The notes: generated by a model from the sequence alone, not told the origin. Shown: positions 34,565-43,748, numbered from the stretch's first letter. The stretch is 64,000 bases of DNA from Lachnospiraceae bacterium JLR.KK002 (GCA_036941025.1 JAYMNP010000001.1:3184501-3248500); one strand, 5' to 3'. Numbers and translations: made by a program.

Positions 34565-35107
34565 ATGAAAAAATTTGTATGTAGCGTATGCGGTTATGTT
34601 TATGAAGGAGATGCAGCACCGGAGAAATGTCCGCAGTGCGGCGTACCTGCTTCCAAATTCACAGAGCAGACCGGAGAAATGTCCTGGGCTGCAGAGCATG
34701 TAATCGGCGTTGCACAGGGTGTTTCTGAAGATATTATCAAAGACCTGAGAGCAAACTTCAACGGAGAATGTACCGAGGTTGGTATGTATCTGGCTATGGC
34801 AAGAGTTGCTCACAGAGAAGGCTATCCGGAAATTGGCCTTTACTGGGAAAAAGCTGCTTATGAAGAGGCAGAACATGCTGCTAAATTTGCAGAACTTCTT
34901 GGCGAAGTTGTTACTGACAGCACCAAAAAGAATCTGGAAATGAGAATTGAAGCTGAAAACGGTGCAACTGCAGGCAAAACTGACCTGGCAAAACGTGCAA
35001 AAGCTGCAAATCTTGACGCAATTCATGACACCGTTCATGAGATGGCAAGAGATGAGGCAAGACATGGCAAGGCATTTGAAGGTCTGCTTAAGAGATACTT
35101 TGGATAA
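34565..35107 (+). CDS. reverse rubrerythrin (NADH peroxidase component)
   Basis: Reduces hydrogen peroxide and helps survival in oxygen. The 180-residue protein has the rubredoxin domain first ([10 protein letters not shown]...CPQCGVP, residues 6-30) and the ferritin-like diiron domain second, with Glu/His ligands in [26 protein letters not shown] and [10 protein letters not shown]. In ordinary rubrerythrin the order is the opposite, so this is the 'reverse' form known from Clostridium acetobutylicum, where PerR controls it. Codon use is strongly biased and the ribosome site is good (AAAGGAAG), fitting high expression. Confidence 0.93.
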   Translation: MKKFVCSVCGYVYEGDAAPEKCPQCGVPASKFTEQTGEMSWAAEHVIGVAQGVSEDIIKDLRANFNGECTEVGMYLAMARVAHREGYPEIGLYWEKAAYEEAEHAAKFAELLGEVVTDSTKKNLEMRIEAENGATAGKTDLAKRAKAANLDAIHDTVHEMARDEARHGKAFEGLLKRYFG

Positions 35108-35146
35108 GCTGAAAACAGCATAAAATAAGCATTTACGGCAATTTCA

Positions 35147-35185
35147 GGGTGCATGGATAAAAGTCCATGCACCCTTATTTTTTCT
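35147..35185 (+). terminator. terminator of the reverse rubrerythrin gene
   Basis: GGGTGCATGGA and TCCATGCACCC form a perfect 11-bp stem with a six-base loop, followed by TTATTTTTT. Confidence 0.9.
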
Positions 35186-35202
35186 CTGCATTTCTGATTC
35201 CC

Positions 35203-35886
35203 TTACCGCTCCGGCATCTGAAAACCCTTAAGCGCCCGGTTCAGGCAATCGTTAAAGGGCTTCATGTTCCGGAACATGTCCGCCGCAAATGTCAGGAATT
35301 CTTCTCCGTTTCTGATAAGTTCATCTGTCACCGGATATTCCAGATACCAGCTTTTATATTTCAGAAATTCAGCCTGGGGATGTTCTTTGTCGTAACCGCG
35401 GGGCACATTTTTCAGGGCTGCGCCCTGCACTTTAAAATTTTCCTGAAATTCTTTCTGGCAGATAATTTCTTCCCATTCTTCCGGATGTTCCTGAATATAA
35501 TCCCGCACCATTTTTGTGGCGTCCTTAAACATATCCGCAAAGAGCCCTCCTCCAAGGAAGGACTGATTGTCCGGCTTTATCATAAGATAATAGCCCACCG
35601 GCACCGGCAGCTTGCCCTGCGGGCCCATATGGGCGCGGAAGGAAGGATTATAAGGGGATTTGTCATGGCTGAAACGGGTGTCCCGCACCAGCCTGAAGGT
35701 GAGATTTTTGGGTTCATGGTGCAGAATACTGCTGTCAAATGCGCCGATTTTCAGCATGAGCTCCTGCAGGAATTCCTCGAACGCTTCATTTGCCTGGTGG
35801 TATGCTTCTTTATGGGCGTGATACCACTCCCGATTATTATTCTGGCTTAACTCTTTCAGGTAATCCAGTATCAGTGATGTATTCAT
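35203..35886 (-). CDS. DUF2461 family protein
   Basis: A 227-residue cytoplasmic protein of the DUF2461 (TIGR02453) family. Conserved parts: LKELSQNNNREWYHAHKEAY at the N-terminus, RDTRFSHDKSPYNPSFRAHM in the centre and GYYLMIKPDNQSFLGGGLF. The family is widespread in bacteria and some fungi, and no activity is established as far as I know. It stands alone between the reverse rubrerythrin terminator and a sigma factor gene. Confidence 0.85.
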   Translation of the reverse strand: MNTSLILDYLKELSQNNNREWYHAHKEAYHQANEAFEEFLQELMLKIGAFDSSILHHEPKNLTFRLVRDTRFSHDKSPYNPSFRAHMGPQGKLPVPVGYYLMIKPDNQSFLGGGLFADMFKDATKMVRDYIQEHPEEWEEIICQKEFQENFKVQGAALKNVPRGYDKEHPQAEFLKYKSWYLEYPVTDELIRNGEEFLTFAADMFRNMKPFNDCLNRALKGFQMPER

Positions 35887-35935
35887 GTGATGTTCTCCTT
35901 TATGTTATGCTTTCTTTTACGTTATGCTTTTTATG

Positions 35936-36802
35936 TTATGAATTCTTTACTACGGACATGGAAGCGGAATCCAGAAATTCCCGTACAAATTCTCTGAGAT
36001 GTTCCGGCGTTTCATAAGATTTACAGAAGGAAAATTTTGCTGCCAGACCGTCAATATCTTCCATGGCCTCTTTTACATCCCGCATTTTATCATCCGGAAT
36101 TGCTGTGGCTGCAACATAGTCCAGATGAGCCGGATTAATTCTGTGGTTTTGAATGGCATAATCTATCCGGTTTTTACATTTGCAGGCGCCTGTTCCGTAT
36201 TCCCCGCAGTAGGTTTCCAGAAAATCACCTACTTTCCGTCGGATTCTGGACAGCTTCTGACGATAGGCTTCCGGAGTCATATCCAGAAGATCCCCGGCTA
36301 TCCGGCTGTCTGTCCGAAACATGGTGCCCAGCACAAAAATACATCTGCTCTCCGTATCAAGGCACTGAAGCATTACATTGGTACAGGCCATTTTCAGTTC
36401 TTCCTCCAGGATGCTCCGCTCCACATTCTGGCTCAAATCCGGGATATCCTCCAGCTTTCCGTTTTTGATATCATCACCGTAATATTCAAAGCTCAGGGGA
36501 TATTTTGCAAACATATGCTTTTTATAATCTTTCAGATGGTTTACCGCAATACGGAATACCCAGGTGGAAAAAGCGCTTTCCTTCCGAAAAGATGACAGAT
36601 GGGTAATCACTTTCAGTATAATATCCTGCGACGCATCCTCCGCATCCGCAAACGTACCCAACATGCGCAGGGACAGATTAAAAATCAGATCCTGCACGCC
36701 GGAAATCACCGTTTCCAGAGCTTCTTTGTCCCCGGCAACTGCCTGGTCAATCAAAAGGGACAGTTCTTCGTTTGTTTTATGTTCCATGTTCTTTTGTTCC
36801 AC
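35936..36802 (-). CDS. ECF-type sigma factor with C-terminal extension
   Basis: The 288-residue protein has sigma region 2 at about residues 25-95 (FNLSLRMLGTFADAEDASQD, then FSTWVFRIAVNHLKDYKK) and region 4 at about 130-190 (SRCIFVLGTMFRTDSRIAGD, MTPEAYRQKLSRIRRKV). About 95 residues follow, starting with a Cys cluster CGEYGTGACKCKN, with an Asp-rich helical tail; this extension is not part of standard ECF factors and could bind metal or sense a signal. No anti-sigma gene is adjacent. The start is GTG at 36802 behind AGGAGG. Confidence 0.82.
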   Translation of the reverse strand: MEQKNMEHKTNEELSLLIDQAVAGDKEALETVISGVQDLIFNLSLRMLGTFADAEDASQDIILKVITHLSSFRKESAFSTWVFRIAVNHLKDYKKHMFAKYPLSFEYYGDDIKNGKLEDIPDLSQNVERSILEEELKMACTNVMLQCLDTESRCIFVLGTMFRTDSRIAGDLLDMTPEAYRQKLSRIRRKVGDFLETYCGEYGTGACKCKNRIDYAIQNHRINPAHLDYVAATAIPDDKMRDVKEAMEDIDGLAAKFSFCKSYETPEHLREFVREFLDSASMSVVKNS

Positions 36803-36913
36803 GTTCTTTACCTCCTGTATAATAAGACGTAATATTTCTGCTTTTGTGACAGGAAAAAACCCGCCGGAACAAATTTTTCATGATCTGTTCTGACGAGGTA
36901 TCCCCTGTATCGC

Positions 36914-38506
36914 TTATTTTTGATTTGCAGGCTCAATGTTGATACTTTTGCCTTTGATTTTGGAGTTGGTCATAGCCTGCAGTACTTCTTTTCCGTATTC
37001 CCGCGGTACTTCCACAAAGGTATACTTGTCGTACATGTCAATGGCTCCCACCAGCTTTCCGGGCATACCGGATTCTCCGGCAATGGCTCCCAGAATATCT
37101 CCCGGCTTCACATGCTGTTTTTTCCCGATATTGATAAAAAGACGCACCATGCCTTCTTCTGCACCTGTATCGCCGAATTCGTAATTTTCCATACTGCTCT
37201 GAGCTTTTTCTTCTTCGCCCAGCAATGCCAGCTTTAAGAAAGCTGCCGCAATGTCCATGGCAGTGTAATCTGCTTCATTTACCTGTGATTCAATCATATT
37301 TACCATGGAGGTCAGGTCTTCTTCCTCGATAATGGTTCCGATATGGTCCATAATTTTCTCCAGTTTTACCTGCACCACGTCTTCCATGCTGGGCACTTTC
37401 TGTGCCAGAATCTTGGTTTTGCAGTAACGCTGAATGTCTTTTAATTTATAGACCTCTTTTCCTTTTACAAAGGTGAAGGAACGTCCGGTTCTGCCTGCCC
37501 GTCCGGTTCTGCCGATACGGTGTACATAATATTCGTCATCCTGGGGCAGATCAAAGTTAAATACTGCTTCCACATCATCCACGTCAATGCCTCTTGCAGC
37601 CACGTCGGTGGCTACCAGAATCTCCGTATTGCCGTTGCGGAAATGGTTCATCACCCTGTCACGCTGCATCTGCTTCATGTCGCCGTGGAGGCCTTCCGCA
37701 AAATATCCCCGTCCCTGCAGTGCATTGGTGAGTTCGTCCACCATCCGCTTGGTATTGCAGAATACCAGGGAAAGTTTGGGATCATACACATCCAGCAGCC
37801 TGCTGAGCACTTCTACTTTGTCTTTACGTTTTACATCATAATAGTACTGTTCAATATTGGGAACGGTCAGTTCCTTTTTTACCACTTTAATGGTAACTGC
37901 GTCTTTCTGATACTTTTTGGTAATCTCCAGAATAGGTTTGGGCATGGTTGCGGAGAACAGCACAGTCTGCCGCTCCTGCGGAATATATTCCAGAACCGTC
38001 TCAATATCTTCACGGAATCCCATGTTCAGCATTTCGTCCGCTTCATCCAGTACAATGGTATTTACTTCTTCGCACTTGATGGTTCTCCGCCTCAGGTGGT
38101 CCATAATCCGCCCCGGTGTTCCGATAATAATCTGAGCTCCGCCTTTTAAAGAACGAATCTGTTTCACAATGTCCTGTCCTCCGTATACGGGAAGGACTTT
38201 CACGCCATGCATGTATTTTGCAAGGCAGCGCACTTCCTCCGCCACCTGGATGGCCAGTTCTCTGGTGGGACAGAGGACAATCGCCTGGGTATGTTTATCA
38301 TGGGGATTTACCTTCATCAGCAATGGAATTCCAAATGCCGCTGTTTTACCGGTTCCTGTCTGGGCCTGTCCGATTACGTCCACGCCTTCCATGACAACGG
38401 GAATTGCCTTGCTCTGAATGGGCGTGGCTTCTTCAAATCCCATCTCCTGAATTGCTCTCAATATCTGTGGGTATAAATTTAATTCGTCAAATCTTACTGT
38501 TTCCAT
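36914..38506 (-). CDS. DEAD-box RNA helicase (DeaD/CshA-like)
   Basis: Unwinds RNA in ribosome assembly, cold adaptation and mRNA decay. The 530-residue protein has the Q motif (FDELNLYPQILRAIQEMGFE), AQTGTGKT, PTRELAIQ, VLDEADEML, SAT and the HRIGRTGRAG box in order. A C-terminal DbpA-type RNA-binding domain follows (about residues 440-520: VRLFINIGKKQHVKPGDILG) and points to 23S rRNA binding. ATG 38506 has AAAGGAAT upstream; 36 more codons are open but have no site. Confidence 0.93.
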   Translation of the reverse strand: METVRFDELNLYPQILRAIQEMGFEEATPIQSKAIPVVMEGVDVIGQAQTGTGKTAAFGIPLLMKVNPHDKHTQAIVLCPTRELAIQVAEEVRCLAKYMHGVKVLPVYGGQDIVKQIRSLKGGAQIIIGTPGRIMDHLRRRTIKCEEVNTIVLDEADEMLNMGFREDIETVLEYIPQERQTVLFSATMPKPILEITKKYQKDAVTIKVVKKELTVPNIEQYYYDVKRKDKVEVLSRLLDVYDPKLSLVFCNTKRMVDELTNALQGRGYFAEGLHGDMKQMQRDRVMNHFRNGNTEILVATDVAARGIDVDDVEAVFNFDLPQDDEYYVHRIGRTGRAGRTGRSFTFVKGKEVYKLKDIQRYCKTKILAQKVPSMEDVVQVKLEKIMDHIGTIIEEEDLTSMVNMIESQVNEADYTAMDIAAAFLKLALLGEEEKAQSSMENYEFGDTGAEEGMVRLFINIGKKQHVKPGDILGAIAGESGMPGKLVGAIDMYDKYTFVEVPREYGKEVLQAMTNSKIKGKSINIEPANQK

Positions 38507-38785
38507 ATAATTCCTTTCATCTCTCTCACAAAGTCTGTTGCTTATCATAGCAGAGAAACGGGCCATTGTCAAATTATTTGTAACAGTTATGGGGGAAAGG
38601 CTGAACTGATACAATTATTTTCAAAAATCTTCCCCTTCTTATTGACTTTTATTTCTTCAAGGTGTAGTATCTGTTTATAAACAATGTAGTTTTTAATACT
38701 ATGTAATCATATTTCCATTACTTTTACATATACTATAACTGTTGATTACACTTTTAAATGATTACCAGAAGGAGGATATGTTATT

Positions 38786-39451
38786 ATGAAATTCAAGCTG
38801 AAAGACCCCGGAAGTTCCATTACTCATTTTATCGGTATGCTGATGGCTCTGTTTGCGGCCACACCTCTGTTAATCCGTGCTTCCATGAATCCGGACCTGG
38901 TTCATGTGGTTTCTCTTTCTGTTTTTATTATAAGCATGATTTTACTTTATGGGGCCAGCGCGGCTTACCACGCACTGGATTTATCGGAAAAGACAAACCG
39001 GATTCTGCGCAAGCTGGATCACATGATGATTTTTGTGCTGATTGCCGGCACTTACACGCCGGTATGTGTGATTGTTCTGGGAGGCCGGACTGGATATGGC
39101 CTTCTGGCTCTGGTATGGGGTATTGCTCTTGTGGGTATCCTTGTGAAGGCTTTCTGGATTACCTGTCCGAAATGGTTTTCTTCTATATTATATATTGCCA
39201 TGGGCTGGGTGTGCGTGCTGGCTTTTACCCAGATTATCACTTCTCTTTCTCCCCAGGCATTCGGATGGCTGCTGGCGGGAGGCATTATTTACACCATCGG
39301 AGGTGTTATATACGCTTTAAAGCTGCCGATTTTCAATTCCAGACATAAAAATTTCGGCTCTCATGAGATTTTTCATCTGTTTGTTATGGGCGGCAGTGTG
39401 TGTCATTTTATTATGATGTACTGTTTTGTTGCAAATATGCCTTTGCTTTGA
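38786..39451 (+). CDS. hemolysin III family (PAQR) membrane protein
   Basis: A 221-residue protein with seven membrane segments. The PAQR/hemolysin III signatures are present: GASAAYHAL in the third helix region and HEIFHLFVMGG near the C-terminus, which supply Ser and His ligands of the zinc site, plus KLDHMMIFVLIAGTYTP. In E. coli the homologue TrhA affects membrane energetics; a hemolytic role is doubtful. The start has a strong GGAGG. The gene converges with the GIY-YIG gene. Confidence 0.9.
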   Translation: MKFKLKDPGSSITHFIGMLMALFAATPLLIRASMNPDLVHVVSLSVFIISMILLYGASAAYHALDLSEKTNRILRKLDHMMIFVLIAGTYTPVCVIVLGGRTGYGLLALVWGIALVGILVKAFWITCPKWFSSILYIAMGWVCVLAFTQIITSLSPQAFGWLLAGGIIYTIGGVIYALKLPIFNSRHKNFGSHEIFHLFVMGGSVCHFIMMYCFVANMPLL

Positions 39452-39465
39452 TGTACCAGGCACGA

Positions 39466-39723
39466 TTAAGCCTGTCCATGTATCAGCGCTTCTTTTTCTT
39501 TTCTGGTAAGTTTTTTAATCCAGGCTTCCCGCTGCATGGCTTCCTGTTTCGTCTCGTGCGCTTCCTGATACAGCAGTTTTACCGGCCCCCGCCCTCTGGT
39601 ATATTTGGCTCCCTTTCCCGCATTGTGCTGCTCCAGCCGCTTTTCCAGATTGTTGGTCCATCCTGTATACAGGGTACCGTCACTGCACTGTAAAATATAA
39701 GTAACGTTTTCTTTTTCTTTCAT
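39466..39723 (-). CDS. GIY-YIG nuclease domain protein (UPF0213/YhbQ-like)
   Basis: An 85-residue single-domain protein of the GIY-YIG superfamily: [19 protein letters not shown] carries the YIL...LYTG pair, and [19 protein letters not shown] the conserved Arg and the loop typical of the small YhbQ/UPF0213 group, followed by [21 protein letters not shown]. Whether these small proteins cut DNA in the cell is unclear. Confidence 0.88.
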   Translation of the reverse strand: MKEKENVTYILQCSDGTLYTGWTNNLEKRLEQHNAGKGAKYTRGRGPVKLLYQEAHETKQEAMQREAWIKKLTRKEKEALIHGQA

Positions 39724-39753
39724 TCTGTCTGTTGACTCCTGTTATGTACAGAG

Positions 39754-39876
39754 ACTGCAGGCAGTCTCCTGTATGCAAAGCAGCACGTAATGCCGGTATA
39801 TAATCCATAGAATATGATTTCCAACAATCTCCGTTTCATGTATAAAAGAATTTCTTTCTGTGAAATTCCGTGCTGC
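39754..39876. other. intergenic stretch with inverted repeats
   Basis: The 220 bases between the GIY-YIG gene and the coiled-coil gene carry the hairpin GAGACTGC / GCAGTCTC at 39756-39773 and an 8-bp long-range inverted repeat GCAGCACG (39780) / CGTGCTGC (39869). No gene or clear terminator is seen. It might be the end of a transcript or a small RNA; nothing decides this. Confidence 0.3.
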
Positions 39877-39943
39877 GGATGGTCGCTTTTATTTATACTT
39901 TATGTTATGAGAAAGATGGGAATCGGTGCCTGTTTTACATGAG

Positions 39944-41362
39944 TTAAACTTTGTGCAGGCGGCAGACAATGGTATTTACTGCCGTTGAGGCCGCATTGTT
40001 GGATGCATGACCGTCACTGGGCGTACTTCCCAGGGTAATCATATACCTGCCGTCTCCGTGAAAATACAGCTTATTGTGCTTATTCTCCTTACTGATAAAT
40101 CCCAGTTCGTTCAGTCTCTTTTTGTCTTTCGCATTTAGCCGGTCCACTCTGCTCAGAATATCTTTCAAATCCCCTTCCAGGATTTTCCCCTTCCCTGTAA
40201 TTGCATTTTCTTCCAAAATGGCTTTCAGTACATGATATATTCTCCATCCCACCTGATTGGGGTCATCATCCATCTGTTTCTTTTCCCGCTCCAGCAGTTC
40301 CAGAATCATATCTTTAATTTCTCCCTCAAAAAATTCCGATTCGCTACATGCAAATACAATGTCTCCTGTCTGCCGGTCTTTCTTTTTTTGCAGGGCATCC
40401 TTATAATATTCCACCTTGCTTCTCAGTTCATTTGCTTCTTCTTCCAGTTGCGCATACTCTTCGTCTTTCAATTTCAGGACTTCCTCAGAGGCTTCTGCCA
40501 GCTCCGTATTTTCCTCTTTATATTTTTGATTCTTCTCCAGCAGTTTCTGATATTTTATGGTCTCCCAGGTATATCTATCTTCCACTTTCACCTGAGAAAG
40601 CCTCTTACATACAGATTCCACGATTTCTTTTCGGAACGTGTTGGATTCGCTGAATTCTTCCGGAATAATCCGGTTCCCTGCCTTGTCCGTATAATAAATA
40701 TGTACTGCTCCGTTAAATGGATTCTTTCCTCCTGTCCTCCTTTTCAGTTTTCTTGTTATATCCGTACTTTCCTCCACCAGTACATGGGCAGTTCCGGCCA
40801 GGTCTTTGGCCAGTTCCTCCGTATCCAGAATGGTGGTGCTGTCCATAAACCGTTTGGTAACGTATACTATCGGAAGAAGATACTTTGTTTTACCGCATAT
40901 CACATCCTCCGCCAGCGTGATATTCTGCCGGGTAATCAGAACTTCCTTATCTGAAATCTGCAATGTATTGTCTTTCGCTCCATAGCCGGCCCGCAGTATT
41001 TCTTTCATCAGCCTTGGGCGATGGAATCTGTGGGGTACAATACTTTCCTTATCCATGGCGTCCCGGTTCAGACGTACAAACAGCAGATTCCTGTCATCGC
41101 TTTCCGTAAAGGTAAAATTATTGGTCCAAAGGATATCACCGTCTCTGTTTTCCAGCCGGATTGCCATGGTTTTTTTATCATCTGACACAATCACAGAAAA
41201 CTTCTGCTTTTCACATTTCTGCTCATAGTAATCCTCTCCATTCCAGGTGAGACTGTCAAATCCATAATGGGGACTCATGTTTACCCACTCGAAGGCAAGT
41301 TCCGCCATTTTCTCTTTTGTCAGTTCTTTTGTCACATAAAACATTGTTGAAAATATAACCAT
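39944..41362 (-). CDS. unrecognised coiled-coil protein with HicA-like C-terminus
   Basis: I cannot assign this 472-residue protein. Residues 1-265 look globular, with DLAGTAHVLVEESTDITRKL and NPFNGAVHIYYTDKAG, a pattern I associate with a scattered bacterial family often found in accessory regions (weak memory). Residues about 270-335 are a strong coiled coil. The last 70 residues (LNELGFISKENKHNKLYFHG, then YMITLGSTPSDGHASNNAAS) recall the small double-strand-RNA-binding fold of HicA toxins, though the usual catalytic His pattern is not exact. ATG 41362 has AAAGGAG upstream. It stands alone between terminator regions, and its A/T content is slightly above that of its neighbours. Confidence 0.6.
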   Translation of the reverse strand: MVIFSTMFYVTKELTKEKMAELAFEWVNMSPHYGFDSLTWNGEDYYEQKCEKQKFSVIVSDDKKTMAIRLENRDGDILWTNNFTFTESDDRNLLFVRLNRDAMDKESIVPHRFHRPRLMKEILRAGYGAKDNTLQISDKEVLITRQNITLAEDVICGKTKYLLPIVYVTKRFMDSTTILDTEELAKDLAGTAHVLVEESTDITRKLKRRTGGKNPFNGAVHIYYTDKAGNRIIPEEFSESNTFRKEIVESVCKRLSQVKVEDRYTWETIKYQKLLEKNQKYKEENTELAEASEEVLKLKDEEYAQLEEEANELRSKVEYYKDALQKKKDRQTGDIVFACSESEFFEGEIKDMILELLEREKKQMDDDPNQVGWRIYHVLKAILEENAITGKGKILEGDLKDILSRVDRLNAKDKKRLNELGFISKENKHNKLYFHGDGRYMITLGSTPSDGHASNNAASTAVNTIVCRLHKV

Positions 41363-41526
41363 TCTCCCACTCCTTTGTCCTTTCTGTCCTGATTTGAATC
41401 AAATCGGACATTTCATCCTGTCTGTTTTTCAAAATTCATTTTTCTTTCTGTATTCTAACATAAATAACCCCGGCTTTCCATAAGGTTCCCGGAGTTTTTC
41501 TGCTCTTTTGCAATGTGAAAAAGAAT

Positions 41527-41605
41527 GTGCTGTGCGCATAACTATTTTGTCTTACAGGAAATACTTTCACGCATTAGCATGACACCCTAATCTTATAAGA
41601 CAAAA
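41527..41605. repeat. nested-palindrome element, diverged copy
   Basis: Begins with TGTGCGCATAACTATTTTG, matching the linker of the copies at 7918 and 55296. The core has TTTTGTCTTA / TAAGACAAAA as the outer stem and TCACGCATTAGCATGA as inner hairpin. It lies at the 3' side of the spoIIQ-like gene terminator, as other copies do at theirs. The intergenic region 41363-41664 otherwise holds only that terminator. Confidence 0.7.
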
Positions 41606-41650
41606 AACCACCGCACCACTGATTCTTTTATCACTGATACGGCAGTTCTT
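41606..41650 (-). terminator. terminator of the spoIID-spoIIQ-like operon
   Basis: On the minus strand CCGTATCAGTGAT pairs, with one mismatch and wobble pairs, with ATCAGTGGTGCGG and is followed by TGGTTTTTTG. It lies just after the spoIIQ-like gene. Confidence 0.65.
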
Positions 41651-41664
41651 TTTTATTGCTTTTT

Positions 41665-42465
41665 TTATTCCAGATGTTCCATGGGATTTACCGGCGCTCC
41701 GTCTTTCAGAAGCTGGAAATAAAGATTTGCCCCTTCTACGGAGTAATATTTGGTGGGTTCGCTCACGTAGCCGATGGTTTCGCCGCTTTCCACGTAATCG
41801 CCCTGATTTTTGGGCACTTCTTTTAACTGTCCATACCGGGCGCTGTAACCGTCTCCCAAATCCACAGTCATGGTAATTCCTGTCTCTTCACTGGTCTCAA
41901 TGGAAGTCACCTTGCCGGAAGCCACCGCATTGACCGGCGTATTGACTTCTGCCTGGATAATCACTGCAGGGTTATACTTATACTGGTCCAGTGTTGCAAA
42001 ATATACCGTCTGGTCCATATTATAATTCAGAATCACATTTCCCTGAAGGGGCCAGCTCAAATCCGCCGCCGCGTCAAAATGAAGTTCCGGTTCCACCGGA
42101 TTGCTTACTTCTGCCACAACCTCCGGCTCATCCATAAAATTATCATCCTGCGGTTTAAGGATATTGGATACTTCTTCCGTAGTTTTTTCCTGTTCTTTTT
42201 CCTGTTCTCTGGCTTTGATTTTCGCTTTGGCCTCGGCGGCTGCTTCTGCTTTCGCCCGTTCCTGCGCTGCCTTCATCTGAGCCGCATCTTCTTCTCTGGC
42301 CTGCTGCACCTGCGCTTCTTTCTCTCTGGCCAGCTGTGCTTCCTGTTCCCGCTCCTGCTGAGCATAGTACAATCCTGTCATACCAAAAGCGGCCACAATC
42401 ATAATCACCGCTGCCACAATATAGGATTTCCGGTTAAAAAATGCTGGGAGTTTTTTATTTCTCAT
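41665..42465 (-). CDS. SpoIIQ-like degenerate M23 peptidase
   Basis: Probably the forespore membrane partner of SpoIIIAH in the engulfment channel. The 266-residue protein has a short cytoplasmic N-terminus, one membrane segment (about residues 15-35), a long charged helical stalk (35-100) and a LytM/M23 domain (about 140-266). The domain has VNTPVNAVASGKVTSI and DGYSARYGQL, where active enzymes have Tyr-x-His-Leu, and NLYFQLL where they have HxH; so catalytic His residues are missing, as in B. subtilis SpoIIQ. Its position right after spoIID is the main argument for the role. ATG 42465 has AAGGTGACAGG upstream; a second possible start lies 15 bases earlier. Confidence 0.8.
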   Translation of the reverse strand: MRNKKLPAFFNRKSYIVAAVIMIVAAFGMTGLYYAQQEREQEAQLAREKEAQVQQAREEDAAQMKAAQERAKAEAAAEAKAKIKAREQEKEQEKTTEEVSNILKPQDDNFMDEPEVVAEVSNPVEPELHFDAAADLSWPLQGNVILNYNMDQTVYFATLDQYKYNPAVIIQAEVNTPVNAVASGKVTSIETSEETGITMTVDLGDGYSARYGQLKEVPKNQGDYVESGETIGYVSEPTKYYSVEGANLYFQLLKDGAPVNPMEHLE

Positions 42466-42623
42466 CCTGTCACCTTCCATTTCTGTTTGTTTTTCCTTCT
42501 TATTTTTGCCGGAAAAACTGGTATTATACAGGAATTATGAGAAAATTTTACTTACCCTTTCCAGGCGGAATCACTGAACATTTTTACTTCCGTCTGCTCA
42601 GCAAAACCGTTGAAAATTTTATT

Positions 42624-43556
42624 TCAGTTTTTCTCAATGGAAATATCTTTATAATAATATTGCAGCAGCTCTTTATACTCTTTTCCTTCTTTTGCAAGCA
42701 CATTTGCACCATACTGACTGAATCCCAGGCCATGGCCAAGGCCTTTTGTGACAATCCGCACCTGGTTTTCCACCTCTTTCAGATAAAAACAGGAAGAATT
42801 CAGCTTAAAATGATTCCGAAATTCTTCTCCGGTTATGGTCTGCTCTCCTACCGCTACCTTTGTCACATAATCACTGGAATCCCGCTCTGCAACAGTGACT
42901 GATTCCAGAATTTTTTCCGGTATACACTCAAACTCCGGACAGAGTTCTTTCAGTTTTTTCATGAATTCTTCTTTTTCCAGAAAAACCACCTTCAGAAAAT
43001 CCGGGGAAGGGATGTCCATTCCGCTGTCCGTACACTCCAGATAAGGTTCATCCTCCCGCTGCAGGGCTTCTCTGGCACTTCGGGTTTTGCCCGCGCTGAC
43101 TGCATGAAAGGCCGCATGAATGGGAGTTTTTCCGTAACAGAGGATTTCCCCTCTGGTGTCGGCTACTGCTGCTTCCAGAACCCGGTAATTTTCCTCAAAT
43201 CCATCCTGGCCCCAGAGCTCCAGCATTTCTTCCCTGGACATGGATTCCGGCAGAATTTTTTCCTGCGTGGCCAGAGCAGCCGTCAGCTCTGTTCTGGCAA
43301 TCACCGCCTGAGCTTTGATGGTCTCTGACTGGTAATCCAGCGGAATTTCCTTTGCTATAATTCCGGTAAGGTATTCCTCCACATCCAGTTCCCCGTCTCC
43401 TGTTTCCAGAACCGGAACAGATTCTTCCCCCGGCACATCCCGAATTTTCTCCCTGTCCGGGCTTGTCTGACCGTTCTGAAACAACAGGGTTACAATATAT
43501 GGTACTGTGAGAATCAGTACGCAGACCGCCAGAAATGTTTTTATTTTCTCTTTCAA
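42624..43556 (-). CDS. spoIID: stage II sporulation protein D
   Basis: SpoIID is a lytic transglycosylase that thins septal peptidoglycan in engulfment with SpoIIP and SpoIIM. The 310-residue protein has an N-terminal membrane anchor (FLAVCVLILTVPYIVTLLF) and the SpoIID motifs: VEEYLTGIIAKEIPLDYQSE at about residues 60-80, with the catalytic Glu and the KAQAVIARTE that follows, and the C-terminal GLGHGLGFSQYGANVLAKEG. It is transcribed with the SpoIIQ-like gene 158 bases downstream and divergently from the DNA-repair pair. Confidence 0.95.
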   Translation of the reverse strand: MKEKIKTFLAVCVLILTVPYIVTLLFQNGQTSPDREKIRDVPGEESVPVLETGDGELDVEEYLTGIIAKEIPLDYQSETIKAQAVIARTELTAALATQEKILPESMSREEMLELWGQDGFEENYRVLEAAVADTRGEILCYGKTPIHAAFHAVSAGKTRSAREALQREDEPYLECTDSGMDIPSPDFLKVVFLEKEEFMKKLKELCPEFECIPEKILESVTVAERDSSDYVTKVAVGEQTITGEEFRNHFKLNSSCFYLKEVENQVRIVTKGLGHGLGFSQYGANVLAKEGKEYKELLQYYYKDISIEKN

Positions 43557-43669
43557 AACAGCACCCCCTTTTCTGACTATATGCCGGAAAAGTGGAAAAT
43601 ATAACTGACGTGATTCCCGTTCTCTGAATCTTAAGATAATAAAAATGCAAACAAATGTTCTTTTTTCTG

Positions 43670-43717
43670 TTGCATTTTCTTTTTTTCTGTGGTATGATGT
43701 ACTCAGAACATAAGTTC
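43670..43717 (+). promoter_or_regulatory. promoter with LexA (SOS) box for the radical-SAM repair pair
   Basis: TTGCAT at 43670 and TATGAT at 43693 with a 17-base spacer. GAACATAAGTTC at 43706-43717 is an exact match to the Gram-positive SOS box GAAC-N4-GTTC and lies over the transcription start. A weaker half-match, AAACAAATGTTC, lies at 43649-43660. Confidence 0.8.
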
Positions 43718-43748
43718 TTTTTATAAATTATGACAGGAGGTTTCTCTT

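Noticed and set aside
41665..42465. Active M23 endopeptidase
   Set aside because: The catalytic His of the Tyr-x-His and HxH motifs are replaced, so a structural SpoIIQ-like role is favoured.
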